Part shown: piece after piece, positions 27,178 to 35,324 of the stretch | Layout of the letters: every line of letters starts with the position of its first letter | Position numbering within the stretch: the stretch's first letter is position 1 | NCBI GenBank assembly: GCA_965205955.1 | Contig: OZ242192.1 | Span: 1,860,001-1,924,000, forward strand | Length of the DNA stretch: 64,000 nucleotides | Direction: 5' to 3' | DNA from: G965202915 sp965205955 | GTDB taxonomy: Bacteria; Pseudomonadota; Gammaproteobacteria; Eutrophobiales; Eutrophobiaceae | Position numbers and translations under genes: made by a program | Notes under the pieces: generated by a model | What the model was told of the DNA's origin: nothing | Seen by the model: the letters and a program-made list of their open reading frames with translations, nothing else | The model's database searches: none

Positions 27178-27903
27178 CTAGAAGTTCTCCTTGTGGGTTC
27201 GCAGATCGAGTTCGTGAGTCCACGCATTGCGCGGCTGTCGGTGCATATACATAAAGGCTTCCGCAATCCCGTCCAGACCAATCAGGCCGTCTTCGCCGGC
27301 CTGTGCGGCAAATTCGGGGTATCTGCTAATAATCTTCTCACCATGTATGCCGCCATCTATCACGATATGTCCAACATGTATCCCCTGCGGGTTAAATTCC
27401 CGCGCAAGACTCTGGGCCAGTGCGCGCAGTCCGGCCTTGGCCATAGTGAATGCGGCAAAGCCAGGGCGGCCCCGCATGGAAGCGCTGGCCCCGGTGAACA
27501 GAAGAGAGCCTTTGCCACGGGGCAGCATTGTCCTGATGGCTTCCCGGGAAAAAAGAAAACCGCCGAGTGTGCAGACGCGCCAGGCTTCCTCAAAATAAGC
27601 GGCCTCCATTTCGATAAAATCGCCGGGATAATTGTTGCCGGCGTTGTAGATGGCAAGCTCGATGGGGCCTTCAGCCTCGGCAACGGATATCAGGTTTTTG
27701 ACCGCATCCTCACTCGTTGTATCGGCCACAACGCAGGACGCGCTCCCACCGCCTGAGCGGATATTTTTTACCACCACATCGAGACTGGATTCTGTGCGCC
27801 CGGCAACCACTGCATGCAGTCCCGCTTTTGCGGCATGTTTTCCAAGGGAGGCGCCGAGACCCTCAACCGGGCCGACGCCAATGATGACGGCAGTATTTAC
27901 CAT
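27178..27903 (-). CDS. Short-chain dehydrogenase/reductase with Phe at the catalytic Tyr position
   Basis: A 241-residue Rossmann protein. The nucleotide-binding loop is atypical (GVGPVEGLGASLG in place of TGxxxGxG), then VAGRTESSL, VADTTSED and the NAG motif (YNAGNNYPG). Ser is in LLFTGASAS. The catalytic Tyr of YxxxK is replaced by Phe (FTMAK), while the Lys is kept. This Phe variant occurs in a known subset of SDR-annotated proteins, so it may not be a mutation of this gene alone; the reaction is unknown. The start ATG at 27903 has AAGGAGG eight bases upstream. It lies 37 bases downstream of cysS on the same strand and could be co-transcribed with it. Confidence 0.85.
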   Translation of the reverse strand: MVNTAVIIGVGPVEGLGASLGKHAAKAGLHAVVAGRTESSLDVVVKNIRSGGGSASCVVADTTSEDAVKNLISVAEAEGPIELAIYNAGNNYPGDFIEMEAAYFEEAWRVCTLGGFLFSREAIRTMLPRGKGSLLFTGASASMRGRPGFAAFTMAKAGLRALAQSLAREFNPQGIHVGHIVIDGGIHGEKIISRYPEFAAQAGEDGLIGLDGIAEAFMYMHRQPRNAWTHELDLRTHKENF

Positions 27904-27940
27904 GGGTATTTCCTCCTTTATTTGTGTTTAAAAGGTAGCC

Positions 27941-29314
27941 TTACTCAAATCGCCAGTCTGTCTCTCCGGCGGTATCTTCGAGCGCCACACCCATCTCTTT
28001 GAGCTGAGCCCGGATGCGGTCGGCTTCGGTAAAATCCTTATCCCGGCGGGCCTGATTGCGCCGGTCGATCAACTGCTGAATTTTTTCCCTATCGGCAGCA
28101 TCGTTTCTGCCGCGCAGAAAATCCATCGGACTATCCTGCAATAGTCCGAGCACGGCGCCCAGGTGTTTTAGTGTGGCGGCATAGCGTAGCGATGTTTCAG
28201 AGCCTTTTTCCGAGCGATTGACCGCATGCGCCAACTCATGCAGGATGGCTATTGCCTTGACGGTATTGAAATCATCATTCATTGCCTCGTTGAAGCGCGC
28301 CAGGTATTTTTCATCCGGCGCCCTCCCGTCCGTCTCGACGTCCTTCAGCGGCGTGTACAGACCGGTCAGCGCCATCCTGGCCTCGCGCAGATTATCAGGC
28401 GTATACGTAAGCGGGCTGCGGTAATGACTGGAAAGGATAAAGAAACGGATCGCCTCGGCCGGATGGTCTTTTAACAACTCTCGGACGGTAAAGAAGTTAT
28501 TCAACGACTTCGACATTTTTTCCTCATCGACCCGGATAATCCCGTTGTGCATCCAGACATTTACAAACGGTTCACCGGTAGCGCATTCCGATTGCGCGAT
28601 TTCATTTTCATGGTGCGGAAACTGCAAATCCTGCCCGCCGCCGTGTATATCGAAATGATTGCCGAGACAGCTTGTGGACATGGCCGAGCATTCTATATGC
28701 CAGCCCGGTCTGCCCTTGCCCCAGGGAGAATCCCAATACGGCTCATTCGGCTTGGATGACTTCCACAAGACAAAATCAAGCGGATCATGTTTTTCCTGCT
28801 GCACCTTGACCCGCTCCCCCGCTCTCAGATCTTCAATTTTTTTGCCCGATAATTTGCCGTATTGCTCGAACCGGCTCACATCGAAATAGACATCGTTATT
28901 GTCCGCATGATAGGCATACCCCTTGCCGACCAGGGCCGAAATCATCGCGATAATCTCATCGATATGCGCTGTTGCTCTGGGCTCCTGATCCGGCGGCAAC
29001 ACGCCCAATGCCGATGCGTCCCGGTGCATTTCTCCGGTGAAGCGTTCGGTCAATTCATGTATCGATTCATTATTCGCATTCGCCCGGTCAATAATTTTAT
29101 CGTCTATATCGGTGATATTGCGGACGTAGCTTACCCGGTAATCAATCAACCTCAGATAGCGCGCAATCATATCGAACACCACCAGCACCCTGGCATGACC
29201 CAGATGGCAATAATCATATACGGTCATGCCGCACACATACATGCGCACATGTCCGGGAGTGATCGGCTGAAACGGTTGTTTTTGTCCAGTTAAGCTATTA
29301 TGTATTGCCAACAT
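27941..29314 (-). CDS. cysS: Cysteine--tRNA ligase
   Basis: A 457-residue class I aminoacyl-tRNA synthetase that charges tRNA-Cys. The N-terminus has the zinc-ligand Cys in MYVCGMTVYD and the HIGH-type motif HLGHARV. The KMSKS loop is present as EEKMSKSLNNF. Also typical are NITDIDDKIIDRA, HGGGQDLQFPHHENEIAQSE and the C-terminal DALR-type helices ending DRIRAQLKEMGVALEDTAG. The length is as usual for the family (about 460). It is divergent from lpxH, an arrangement seen in gammaproteobacteria, where ppiB often lies between; here ppiB is absent. Confidence 0.97.
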   Translation of the reverse strand: MLAIHNSLTGQKQPFQPITPGHVRMYVCGMTVYDYCHLGHARVLVVFDMIARYLRLIDYRVSYVRNITDIDDKIIDRANANNESIHELTERFTGEMHRDASALGVLPPDQEPRATAHIDEIIAMISALVGKGYAYHADNNDVYFDVSRFEQYGKLSGKKIEDLRAGERVKVQQEKHDPLDFVLWKSSKPNEPYWDSPWGKGRPGWHIECSAMSTSCLGNHFDIHGGGQDLQFPHHENEIAQSECATGEPFVNVWMHNGIIRVDEEKMSKSLNNFFTVRELLKDHPAEAIRFFILSSHYRSPLTYTPDNLREARMALTGLYTPLKDVETDGRAPDEKYLARFNEAMNDDFNTVKAIAILHELAHAVNRSEKGSETSLRYAATLKHLGAVLGLLQDSPMDFLRGRNDAADREKIQQLIDRRNQARRDKDFTEADRIRAQLKEMGVALEDTAGETDWRFE

Positions 29315-29500
29315 GGTATAATTATCTGCATGATCTAAAGCGAGTTATAGTATTTCAAAGCCGGGTTTGTCACAAATCTGCCGTACCCATGGCCGGCACA
29401 CACAGCGACTGCCTGCGCCGAAAACCCTTGGCATATATGCGGCAACCGGAAAAAGACAATTATGAGCAACAAAATCCTCATTCATTATTGAGCGGCAATC

Positions 29501-30250
29501 ATGCAGGATCTGTTTTTCTTCCTCTCCGATCTTCATCTGGCTACCGAGCGCCCGGAAAAAATCCGGCTGCTCGGCGAATTTCTCGAAAAAGCGGACGGAA
29601 AAGCCCGCGCAATATACATATTAGGCGATATATTCGAACAGTTCTGGATCGGAACGGATGACTCGGCAGAACCGAATCCCGCTATTATTTCACTCCTGGC
29701 AAAATACGGAAAGAAAAGCGGCGCGCAATTATTTGTGCTGCGCGGCAATCGCGACTTCTATCTGAACCACGAGTTTGCAAGACAAACCGGTTGCACCCTT
29801 CTCCCCGATCCGACGATCATCGAAATCAACAATGAAAAAATACTCATTATGCACGGCGACAAACTCTGTACGCTGGACCGCTCCTATCAACGCTACCGCA
29901 AGATTGTCACCCTGCCAATCACCGAAAAACTATTCATGTCCCTGCCGGTAACGCTGCGCAAACTCATTGTCCGCAACGTACGCTCCCGCACCAAAAAGCT
30001 GACCCGGCGCAAACCGGAAAAAATCATCGACGCGCACCACGACACAGTGCTGCAAATGATGCGGAAATATCAAGTCCAGACCCTGATCCACGGGCATACC
30101 CACCGGCAGGGAGTGCATACCTTCAAAATAAACGGCGAACCGGCAAAACGCATCGTTCTGGGCGACTGGTACGAACAGGACAGCGTTCTGATGTATACCG
30201 CGGACGGATTCGCTATGCTGCGGATCAGCCAATGTATTGCAAAATTGTAA
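29501..30250 (+). CDS. lpxH: UDP-2,3-diacylglucosamine diphosphatase
   Basis: A 249-residue calcineurin-like metallophosphoesterase of lipid A synthesis. It cleaves UDP-2,3-diacylglucosamine to lipid X and UMP at the inner face of the inner membrane. Metal-binding motifs are in order: SDLHL, GDIFEQFW, GNRDF, MHGD and GHTHRQ. The length fits LpxH (about 240). The start at ATG 29501 gives the expected N-terminus (MQDLFFFLSDLHL). The 186-bp gap to the divergent cysS should hold both promoters. The gene shows that the organism makes lipid A and is therefore Gram-negative. Confidence 0.93.
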   Translation: MQDLFFFLSDLHLATERPEKIRLLGEFLEKADGKARAIYILGDIFEQFWIGTDDSAEPNPAIISLLAKYGKKSGAQLFVLRGNRDFYLNHEFARQTGCTLLPDPTIIEINNEKILIMHGDKLCTLDRSYQRYRKIVTLPITEKLFMSLPVTLRKLIVRNVRSRTKKLTRRKPEKIIDAHHDTVLQMMRKYQVQTLIHGHTHRQGVHTFKINGEPAKRIVLGDWYEQDSVLMYTADGFAMLRISQCIAKL

Positions 30251-30261
30251 GCGCCGACCAT

Positions 30262-31116
30262 CTATCCCAGCCATCCGCGTAGCGCCACCAAGCCTACAAT
30301 TGCCAGCCAGAGCGCCAGAGTACGTTTAACCAGTCCGTTCACCTCATGCACCCAGGCGGACAGGTCCCGGAAGTCATCTTCGAATTGCACTGCGGCAAGG
30401 CCGGCCGCCTTGATGACCGCATCATTCTGAAAGACCGAGCCATTATCCACCAGGCGCCATTCTTCAAAAACGTGTACCAAACTGCCCGCCAATGCGAAAC
30501 CCGCCACCAGCAAGCGGCTGGAAGGCCAGTTCAATATCGCATAGAGATCGTTCACCGAGACCGAATAGCCAGTATCGGTTTTACCTCCCTGTTTCTGCAG
30601 TTCCGATACCAGCCGGTACAACAATGCGCCAACCGGCCCAAGCACAATAAACCAGAACAGGACGGCAAAAATACGCCGGTTTGATTGCAGCAGGATGGAT
30701 TCGATCAAATAAAACCCGGAATCCCGGATATTGTGATCCGTCCCATCGCTGATCAATGACGCCTTTGCACTGACAGATTCGTCCGACGCATCCTCATCGT
30801 TTTCCGCATCCAGATAATCCTGCACCTGATAAAATAAATTCCCCGGCCCCAGGCAGTACAGCAAAACCAGCAGCGAAAAAAGGAAGTATGCCGCAATATG
30901 CCAGAGACAGAGCAGATAACAGACCGCAGAAAAAATCACCAATGGCGGCACAAGCACAAACAGTACGCTGACCGGGCCATTCCAGACGGGCCAATGAGCG
31001 CAACGCCTCTCTACAAGGCGGCAATAGCAGAAAAACCAGGAAAAATCACGCACCTTTCCCAATACATGGACAGAATAATCCATTGCGCAGGCCATCAATA
31101 TCACGATAAGTTTCAT
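30262..31116 (-). CDS. ampE: AmpE-like inner-membrane protein
   Basis: A 284-residue polytopic membrane protein with hydrophobic segments at about 49-70, 74-92, 153-173 and near the C-terminus. It has the charged cytoplasmic stretch and signatures (GPGNLF, DYLDAENDEDASD, FVLxGPVGALLYRL, LNWPSSRLLVAGFALAGS) of the AmpE/regulatory signalling modulator family. AmpE is linked with AmpD in beta-lactamase induction and murein recycling; its exact activity is not settled. It lies 55 bases downstream of ampD on the same strand, as in the usual ampDE operon. It converges on lpxH, with only 11 bases between the stops. Confidence 0.85.
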   Translation of the reverse strand: MKLIVILMACAMDYSVHVLGKVRDFSWFFCYCRLVERRCAHWPVWNGPVSVLFVLVPPLVIFSAVCYLLCLWHIAAYFLFSLLVLLYCLGPGNLFYQVQDYLDAENDEDASDESVSAKASLISDGTDHNIRDSGFYLIESILLQSNRRIFAVLFWFIVLGPVGALLYRLVSELQKQGGKTDTGYSVSVNDLYAILNWPSSRLLVAGFALAGSLVHVFEEWRLVDNGSVFQNDAVIKAAGLAAVQFEDDFRDLSAWVHEVNGLVKRTLALWLAIVGLVALRGWLG

Positions 31117-31171
31117 TGAATTTTCTGTACCAGAATATCAAACATGGTTCACAGGCAGTCTTTACCGAACA

Positions 31172-31729
31172 TTATAGCATCCTGCAAAGAGAAAAATAAT
31201 ACCGCCAATCGAACGCCGGGCCGGGATCGGTCTTTCTCCCCGGGGCAATATCCGAATGCCCTGCTATCCGCTCCTTTGTTATCGAAGACCAGCAAACCGA
31301 CAGGCAATCGGTGATCATCGCCAGAGTATCGTATTGCGCCTTTGCATACGGCTCGCTATCCACTCCCTCCAATTCAATGCCTATAGAAAAATCATTGCAC
31401 ATTTTCCTTCCCTGAAATTCCGACTGTCCCGCATGCCATGCGCGCTTGGTGAATGGAACATACTGTGTTATCAAGCCGCCCCTATCGATCAAAAGATGGG
31501 CGGAAACCCGCAGACCGGCGATTTCCTGAAAATAAGGATGATCGCCTGCATCCAGCGAATTGGTAAAAAAGCGGTCGATATAATCGCCTCCATATCTGGC
31601 CGGAGGAAGACTGATCCCATGTATCACCAACATATCGATACCATACCGCCCGGAGCGATCATCATAATTGGGAGAGACTACCCGCCTTGTGTCGAGAAGC
31701 CACTCGCGATTTTCGTCAATTTGCAACAT
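31172..31729 (-). CDS. ampD: 1,6-anhydro-N-acetylmuramyl-L-alanine amidase
   Basis: A 185-residue zinc amidase of the N-acetylmuramoyl-L-alanine amidase type 2 family, which recycles anhydro-muropeptides in the cytoplasm. Zinc-ligand and active-site regions are visible: MLVIHGISLPP, SAHLLIDRGG, RAWHAG, NDFSIGIELEG and GHSDIAPGRKTDPGPAFDW. The start at ATG 31729 (MLQIDENREW) gives a length close to E. coli AmpD. A longer frame to 31849 would run over an insertion-sequence relic and is rejected. With mpl in the same window it points to an active murein-peptide recycling pathway. Confidence 0.93.
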   Translation of the reverse strand: MLQIDENREWLLDTRRVVSPNYDDRSGRYGIDMLVIHGISLPPARYGGDYIDRFFTNSLDAGDHPYFQEIAGLRVSAHLLIDRGGLITQYVPFTKRAWHAGQSEFQGRKMCNDFSIGIELEGVDSEPYAKAQYDTLAMITDCLSVCWSSITKERIAGHSDIAPGRKTDPGPAFDWRYYFSLCRML

Positions 31730-31748
31730 GAATACTCTGCATAACAGA

Positions 31749-31885
31749 TAGCCCGGATATTGCGCCAATAAAGAGGGAAAAGCCCGTAAAGTACCCGAAC
31801 TCAGAAGAGCTTGCAAAATGGAGATTGAATTACACCGGTTGACCACCACAATGCCAGCAATAGATTCGATACTTCACTCGGCTCT
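31749..31885 (+). pseudogene. Relic of a diverged IS481-type transposase 5' end plus dispersed element
   Basis: From 31818 the plus strand reads MEIELHRLTTTMPAIDSILH, clearly related to the first residues of the transposases at 1290 and 26078 (MEIKLHKLATTTPATRKYI). The similarity fades after about 20 codons. Just upstream, 31749-31792 is a 44-bp segment (TAGCCCGGATATTGCGCCAA...) that recurs at 46533-46576. This is a decayed insertion-sequence scar directly upstream of ampD and may carry or disturb its promoter. Confidence 0.6.
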
Positions 31886-31962
31886 ATCATCATGCACCAG
31901 ATCCATTCGCTTATAGTAGCCAAAATATCCAGAGCGTAAAACTTTTTTACTTATACGGGCGG

Positions 31963-32592
31963 TTATTCCGATGCTACCGCAAACAGCAGACCGCGCTCGC
32001 GCCAGAGTTGGACTTTGAGACCGCGCGAATACAGCTTCATCGACACCTCGCCGCGCATGACATCAGGCAGGTCGCGGTGGGCGGCGGTATCGTAGGGCAC
32101 CTGATAGACGGTTTGCACCCTTCCCTGCGCATCCTGCATCCGCAGTTGCGCCGCCGCCTTTCCCCGGATCGTGCAGAAGCGCCCGCCCGTCATCCGCCAC
32201 GGCGTGTTTTCAAACAACGATGATTCGATCAGCATGAAACCCAGCGGGCTGAAGAAGGCGCGCAGCTTCGTCATGTCCGCCGAACGCACTTCAAGCGGCT
32301 TCAACTTCATGTGGTTGGTCGCAACTTCATCGGCGATTTGCTGATAGATTTCCCCGGACAAGGGCGTGAACGGGCGGTATTGCAGTACCGCCAGGACTAC
32401 CACAACAGTCACCGTCGCGGCGAGCGCGAGACTCTGGTACGGCCTGACTACGGCGCCAAACCATCGCTGCGGCGGTTCACCGTGCAGCGAGTGCCGGGCC
32501 AACCCGTTCAAAACGGCGAAGTGCTTTTCGGACAAAGACTTGCTCCCGATAAAATGCCTCACCGCCCGGTCTATTGGCCGATACATGTTCAT
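31963..32592 (-). CDS. Putative anti-sigma factor, single-pass membrane protein
   Basis: A 209-residue protein. The start is ATG 32592, overlapping the sigma gene's stop as ATGA, so translation is coupled. A cytoplasmic N-terminal part (MNMYRPIDRAVRHFIGSKSL...) is followed by one membrane segment (LALAATVTVVVVLAVL, about residues 74-90) and a periplasmic C-terminal domain. That topology and the position right after an ECF sigma gene fit an anti-sigma factor. I do not recognise the periplasmic domain by sequence. It would hold the sigma factor at the membrane until a signal, perhaps metal or cell-envelope stress, releases it. Confidence 0.6.
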   Translation of the reverse strand: MNMYRPIDRAVRHFIGSKSLSEKHFAVLNGLARHSLHGEPPQRWFGAVVRPYQSLALAATVTVVVVLAVLQYRPFTPLSGEIYQQIADEVATNHMKLKPLEVRSADMTKLRAFFSPLGFMLIESSLFENTPWRMTGGRFCTIRGKAAAQLRMQDAQGRVQTVYQVPYDTAAHRDLPDVMRGEVSMKLYSRGLKVQLWRERGLLFAVASE

Positions 32593-33056
32593 GCCGCCCC
32601 CTTGCCCTGCTCGTTGACGCGCTTGCGCAGGCGTGAGATGCGTGACAGCACCGTCCCGCGCGGCAGACCCAGCCACTCGGCGACCTCGGTAGTCGTGTAC
32701 CCCTCGACCGCCCACAGAAACAGGATTTCGCGCTCGATCGGGTCAAAACCCGACCACAGCGACGCCAGCAAGTCTTGATCTATAACCGTCTGCTCAAGCA
32801 CGGTAATATTGAGGTCCAGATACTTTTCTTCGTCAAAAGACGTGAATTCGACGCGGCCACTTTTGCGCCAATCGTCAATGAACTGATTGCGGGCTATCCT
32901 CATCACGTAGAACTTGTTGAGTTCAGCGACCGTGCGTCCCGAGCGCAGATACTTCTCGAACGCGCTCTGCAACAAGTCACAGGCCCGGCCCTCATCGCCA
33001 GTCAGCGAGTAGCAGTAGCGGTACAGTTGATCAAACAGCTTTTTATCCAGCATCAA
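32589..33056 (-). CDS. ECF RNA polymerase sigma factor
   Basis: A 155-residue extracytoplasmic-function sigma factor. Region 2 is at residues ~8-70 (LYRYCYSLTGDEGRACDLLQSAFEKYL...YVMRIARNQFIDDWRK). Region 4 is at ~97-148 (LWSGFDPIEREILFLWAVEGYTTTEVAEWLGLPRGTVLSRISRLRKRV) and holds the -35-binding helix-turn-helix. The gene is in the bufferin operon, 21 bases after bufC and overlapping the anti-sigma gene. The likely target is the promoter in front of bufA, which would give positive feedback. Confidence 0.9.
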   Translation of the reverse strand: MMLDKKLFDQLYRYCYSLTGDEGRACDLLQSAFEKYLRSGRTVAELNKFYVMRIARNQFIDDWRKSGRVEFTSFDEEKYLDLNITVLEQTVIDQDLLASLWSGFDPIEREILFLWAVEGYTTTEVAEWLGLPRGTVLSRISRLRKRVNEQGKGAA

Positions 33057-33077
33057 AATATCCTTCCGTGTCCCGGA

Positions 33078-33851
33078 TCATCCGTCGGCCTTCAGGGTAA
33101 AAGACCTCACCCAACCCTTTTCAAGCAGCAGCGGCAGGCGCCGGTCGAGTCCTTCAAACCGCTGCGACAAGGCGCCGAGCGTCTCACCCTTTATGATGCC
33201 GCTCAGCAGGTGGTACGTCTGCGGTGGCAGGCGCGTCAGCGCCGGACGCAGACCGTCGCGATAAACGCACAGATACTCCTTGCGCGGCTTGCCGTCGGCA
33301 GGTGTGTGCGAATGCCATACGGCATACAGAGGGTAGTCCGAAGACAGCAGCGTCAGGGCGCGGTTGACGCTGAATACAATGCGCTCGCGGTCGCTCTCGC
33401 CGACCTCGGCAAGCGCCGCAAAGTCAAACGCCGGATCATCCGCAGTATAATAGGCGGCGTGATAATGCCATTCCAGGCGCGCGAGCTCAGGCAGGCAGGC
33501 AAGACCATGCATCTCTTCCGCATCGCCGTGCTCATCGCAATACAGTTGGAGAAAATCCGCAAATTTTTCACCGTACACATTGAGATCGCTGCCCTTGCTC
33601 GGGTGCAGTCGCGCATAACCCGCCGCAATGCCATCAAAACACACCTCGCCCAGAAGCCGGGCGCACACCGGATAGATCTCGCGCAGGGCGCACGTCAAGG
33701 AACCACGCATATTGCCGCAATAGACGTTGAGGCTTTGCGATGGCGACAGTGCCCCCGCGGGTTGCACCAGATTAGCCAGCGTGGCGCAATGACCGCCATG
33801 CATGATCTCGCCGAAACCCGCCTGCAGAGACTGCAAATCCATGGTTTTCAT
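33078..33851 (-). CDS. BufC/HvfC-type partner protein (DUF2063)
   Basis: A 257-residue protein of the DUF2063 (HvfC/BufC N-terminal domain) family. Recognisable parts are LQAGFGEIMHG, PSQSLNVYCGNMRGSLTCALREIYPVCARLLGEVCFDGIAAGYARLHPSKGSDLNVYGEKFADFL and PELARLEWHYHAAYYTADDPAFD. Members act as substrate-recruiting partners of MNIO (DUF692) enzymes in maturation of ribosomally made peptides. The gene is 18 bases downstream of the MNIO gene, as in bufferin operons. Confidence 0.85.
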   Translation of the reverse strand: MKTMDLQSLQAGFGEIMHGGHCATLANLVQPAGALSPSQSLNVYCGNMRGSLTCALREIYPVCARLLGEVCFDGIAAGYARLHPSKGSDLNVYGEKFADFLQLYCDEHGDAEEMHGLACLPELARLEWHYHAAYYTADDPAFDFAALAEVGESDRERIVFSVNRALTLLSSDYPLYAVWHSHTPADGKPRKEYLCVYRDGLRPALTRLPPQTYHLLSGIIKGETLGALSQRFEGLDRRLPLLLEKGWVRSFTLKADG

Positions 33852-33869
33852 GCGGCGGCAACCGCGCTG

Positions 33870-34682
33870 TTACGAAACGGCGGCGGCAATGGCGCACTTC
33901 GCCTTGCCAGCCTCGTCAAGCAGGGTTTGTAGCGCGGGCAGTTGATTATCCCATTCAATCAGCACCGGCACGCCGCTGCACATGGCGGTAAACTCTTCAA
34001 ACACATGCCACACCGGATCGGCCACCGGATGATCGTGCGCGTCCAGCAGAAAATCGCCGCGATCCTGAAAGCCGCCGAGATGGATCTCGCGCACCCGCTC
34101 CAACGGCAAACGCTCCAGCGTACCAACCGCCTCATGGCCGTGGTTGCGAACGTTGACGTACCAGTTGTTCAGATCGAGCAGGATATGACAGTCGGCCCGC
34201 TCGGAGACGGCGGATAAAAAATCAATCTCGTCCATGGTGGAATGCTTGTAAGTCAGGTAGCTCGATACGTTTTCGATCAGAATGCGCTGCCCGAGAAAAT
34301 CCTGCACCTTTAGTATCTTCAGCGCGGCACTCTCGACCGCCTCCTCGGTGAAGGGCAAAGGCAGCAGATCGTGCATCTGCATATCGCCGACTGCGGTAAA
34401 ACACAGATGATCGGAAATCCAAAGCGCCTGATAGCGCTCCGCCAGACGCTTGACTACCGCCAGATAATCGTAATCGGGCGGCGCGACCGAACCAAGCGAC
34501 ATGCCGACACAGTGCAGCGCAACCGGATAGTCCCGGCGCACCGCCTCGAGTTGGCGCAATGCCAGACCGCCGGACGAAAAATAATTATCGGCCAGCGCCT
34601 CGAACCAGCCGATACCTGGCTGATCACGAAGAATATCGGCGACGTGTGCCTCACGCAACCCGATACCCACCGGGTTTTTCAT
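33870..34682 (-). CDS. MNIO-family multinuclear iron oxidase (DUF692, BufB/HvfB type)
   Basis: A 270-residue TIM-barrel enzyme of the DUF692/MNIO family, which uses an iron cluster to convert cysteines of a precursor peptide. Family metal-site motifs are all present in order: GIGLREAH, HCVGMSLGS, ISDHLCF, ILIENVSSYL, LLDLNNWYVNVRNHG, IHLGGFQ, LDAHDHPVADPVW and VLIEWD. The length is typical (about 270-290). Its substrate is presumably the Cys-containing peptide encoded just upstream at 34798-35082. A 115-bp gap separates it from that gene. Confidence 0.9.
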   Translation of the reverse strand: MKNPVGIGLREAHVADILRDQPGIGWFEALADNYFSSGGLALRQLEAVRRDYPVALHCVGMSLGSVAPPDYDYLAVVKRLAERYQALWISDHLCFTAVGDMQMHDLLPLPFTEEAVESAALKILKVQDFLGQRILIENVSSYLTYKHSTMDEIDFLSAVSERADCHILLDLNNWYVNVRNHGHEAVGTLERLPLERVREIHLGGFQDRGDFLLDAHDHPVADPVWHVFEEFTAMCSGVPVLIEWDNQLPALQTLLDEAGKAKCAIAAAVS

Positions 34683-34797
34683 CCTTGCTCCAAAGAGAAG
34701 CCAGCACGGGTCGAAATCAAACGAAAGATCAACCAGCCTCTAGGAAACCGCCCCGTGCCGCACATTTCTTCGCTGTCGGACTCAATGCCGACGGAAC
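34683..34797 (-). promoter_or_regulatory. Intergenic gap bufA-bufB with small inverted repeat
   Basis: This 115-bp gap contains GTCGG-ACTCAATG-CCGAC (about 34775-34792), a short stem-loop right after the precursor gene. It has no T-run. It may act as a partial terminator or mRNA stabiliser that makes the precursor transcript more abundant than the enzyme part. The support is weak. Confidence 0.25.
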
Positions 34798-35082
34798 TTA
34801 CTTCGCGGGTTTGACCGCAGCGACTGTGCCGCCGATCTTTCCGCAAGTTCCCCCGGGCACGTACACCCACTCGTCCTTGCTGTTGTCCGTAGCCGCCTGC
34901 CCTGCACATTCGTGCTTGCCGTTCAAAGCGGCGCAATCATTCTTGCCGGCCATGGCGACGCCTGCACACCGCTCCCATTCCTTGGGTTGCTCAGGAACTG
35001 CGTACGCAGTGCCCATCAGCGTTGTGCCCGCAGCGAGTATTCCGGCGACCGCCGAGTTGATCAGGATTTTTGATTTATCCAT
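34798..35082 (-). CDS. Bufferin-type precursor peptide (DUF2282) with signal peptide
   Basis: A 94-residue secreted peptide. The start is ATG 35082, with GGAGAT upstream; a longer frame to 35124 is unlikely. Residues 1-28 form a signal peptide (ILINSAVAGILAAGTTLMG...AYA). The mature part has four Cys at 39, 50, 59 and 80 in the DUF2282 pattern (ERCAGVAMAGKNDCA..., HECAGQAATDNSKDEWVYVP, GGTCGKIGG). Peptides of this family are modified on cysteines by the MNIO enzyme and protect cells against copper in the systems studied so far. It is the first gene of the operon. Confidence 0.85.
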   Translation of the reverse strand: MDKSKILINSAVAGILAAGTTLMGTAYAVPEQPKEWERCAGVAMAGKNDCAALNGKHECAGQAATDNSKDEWVYVPGGTCGKIGGTVAAVKPAK

Positions 35083-35323
35083 GCTAATATCTCCATAAAA
35101 AGTAAAGGTAACAACCGGCTCCAAAAGCCGGCCTTACCTTGATAAACGAATTTACAGCCCTTTTGATTGCATCCATGGCCCGCACCCGCCCTTCTCGATA
35201 ACTTGAGCGCCGTATTGGCCAGTATTTTTTCGCCCGCCGAACGCGGCGAAACGCCGCAGGCAGCTTGCTTTCCCCGGACGGAAAAAGCGGAGCGCTGCTC
35301 AAGGTGAAATGCTCGCCGCCAAC
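35083..35323 (-). promoter_or_regulatory. Upstream region of the bufferin operon
   Basis: 241 bases with no convincing gene. The bufA leader contains an inverted repeat, CCGGCT-TTTGG-AGCCGG (about 35119-35136), 40 bases before the ribosome binding site. The ECF-dependent promoter should lie here, but I cannot assign its boxes without a known motif. Confidence 0.3.
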
Positions 35324-35324
35324 A

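Noticed and set aside
31730..31849. N-terminal extension of ampD to 31849
   Set aside because: The extension is the reverse strand of a transposase relic, and start 31729 gives the normal AmpD length and N-terminus.
32775..33932. 385-codon plus-strand frame over sigma and bufC
   Set aside because: Antisense of clear family members (ECF sigma, DUF2063, part of MNIO), with no domain of its own.
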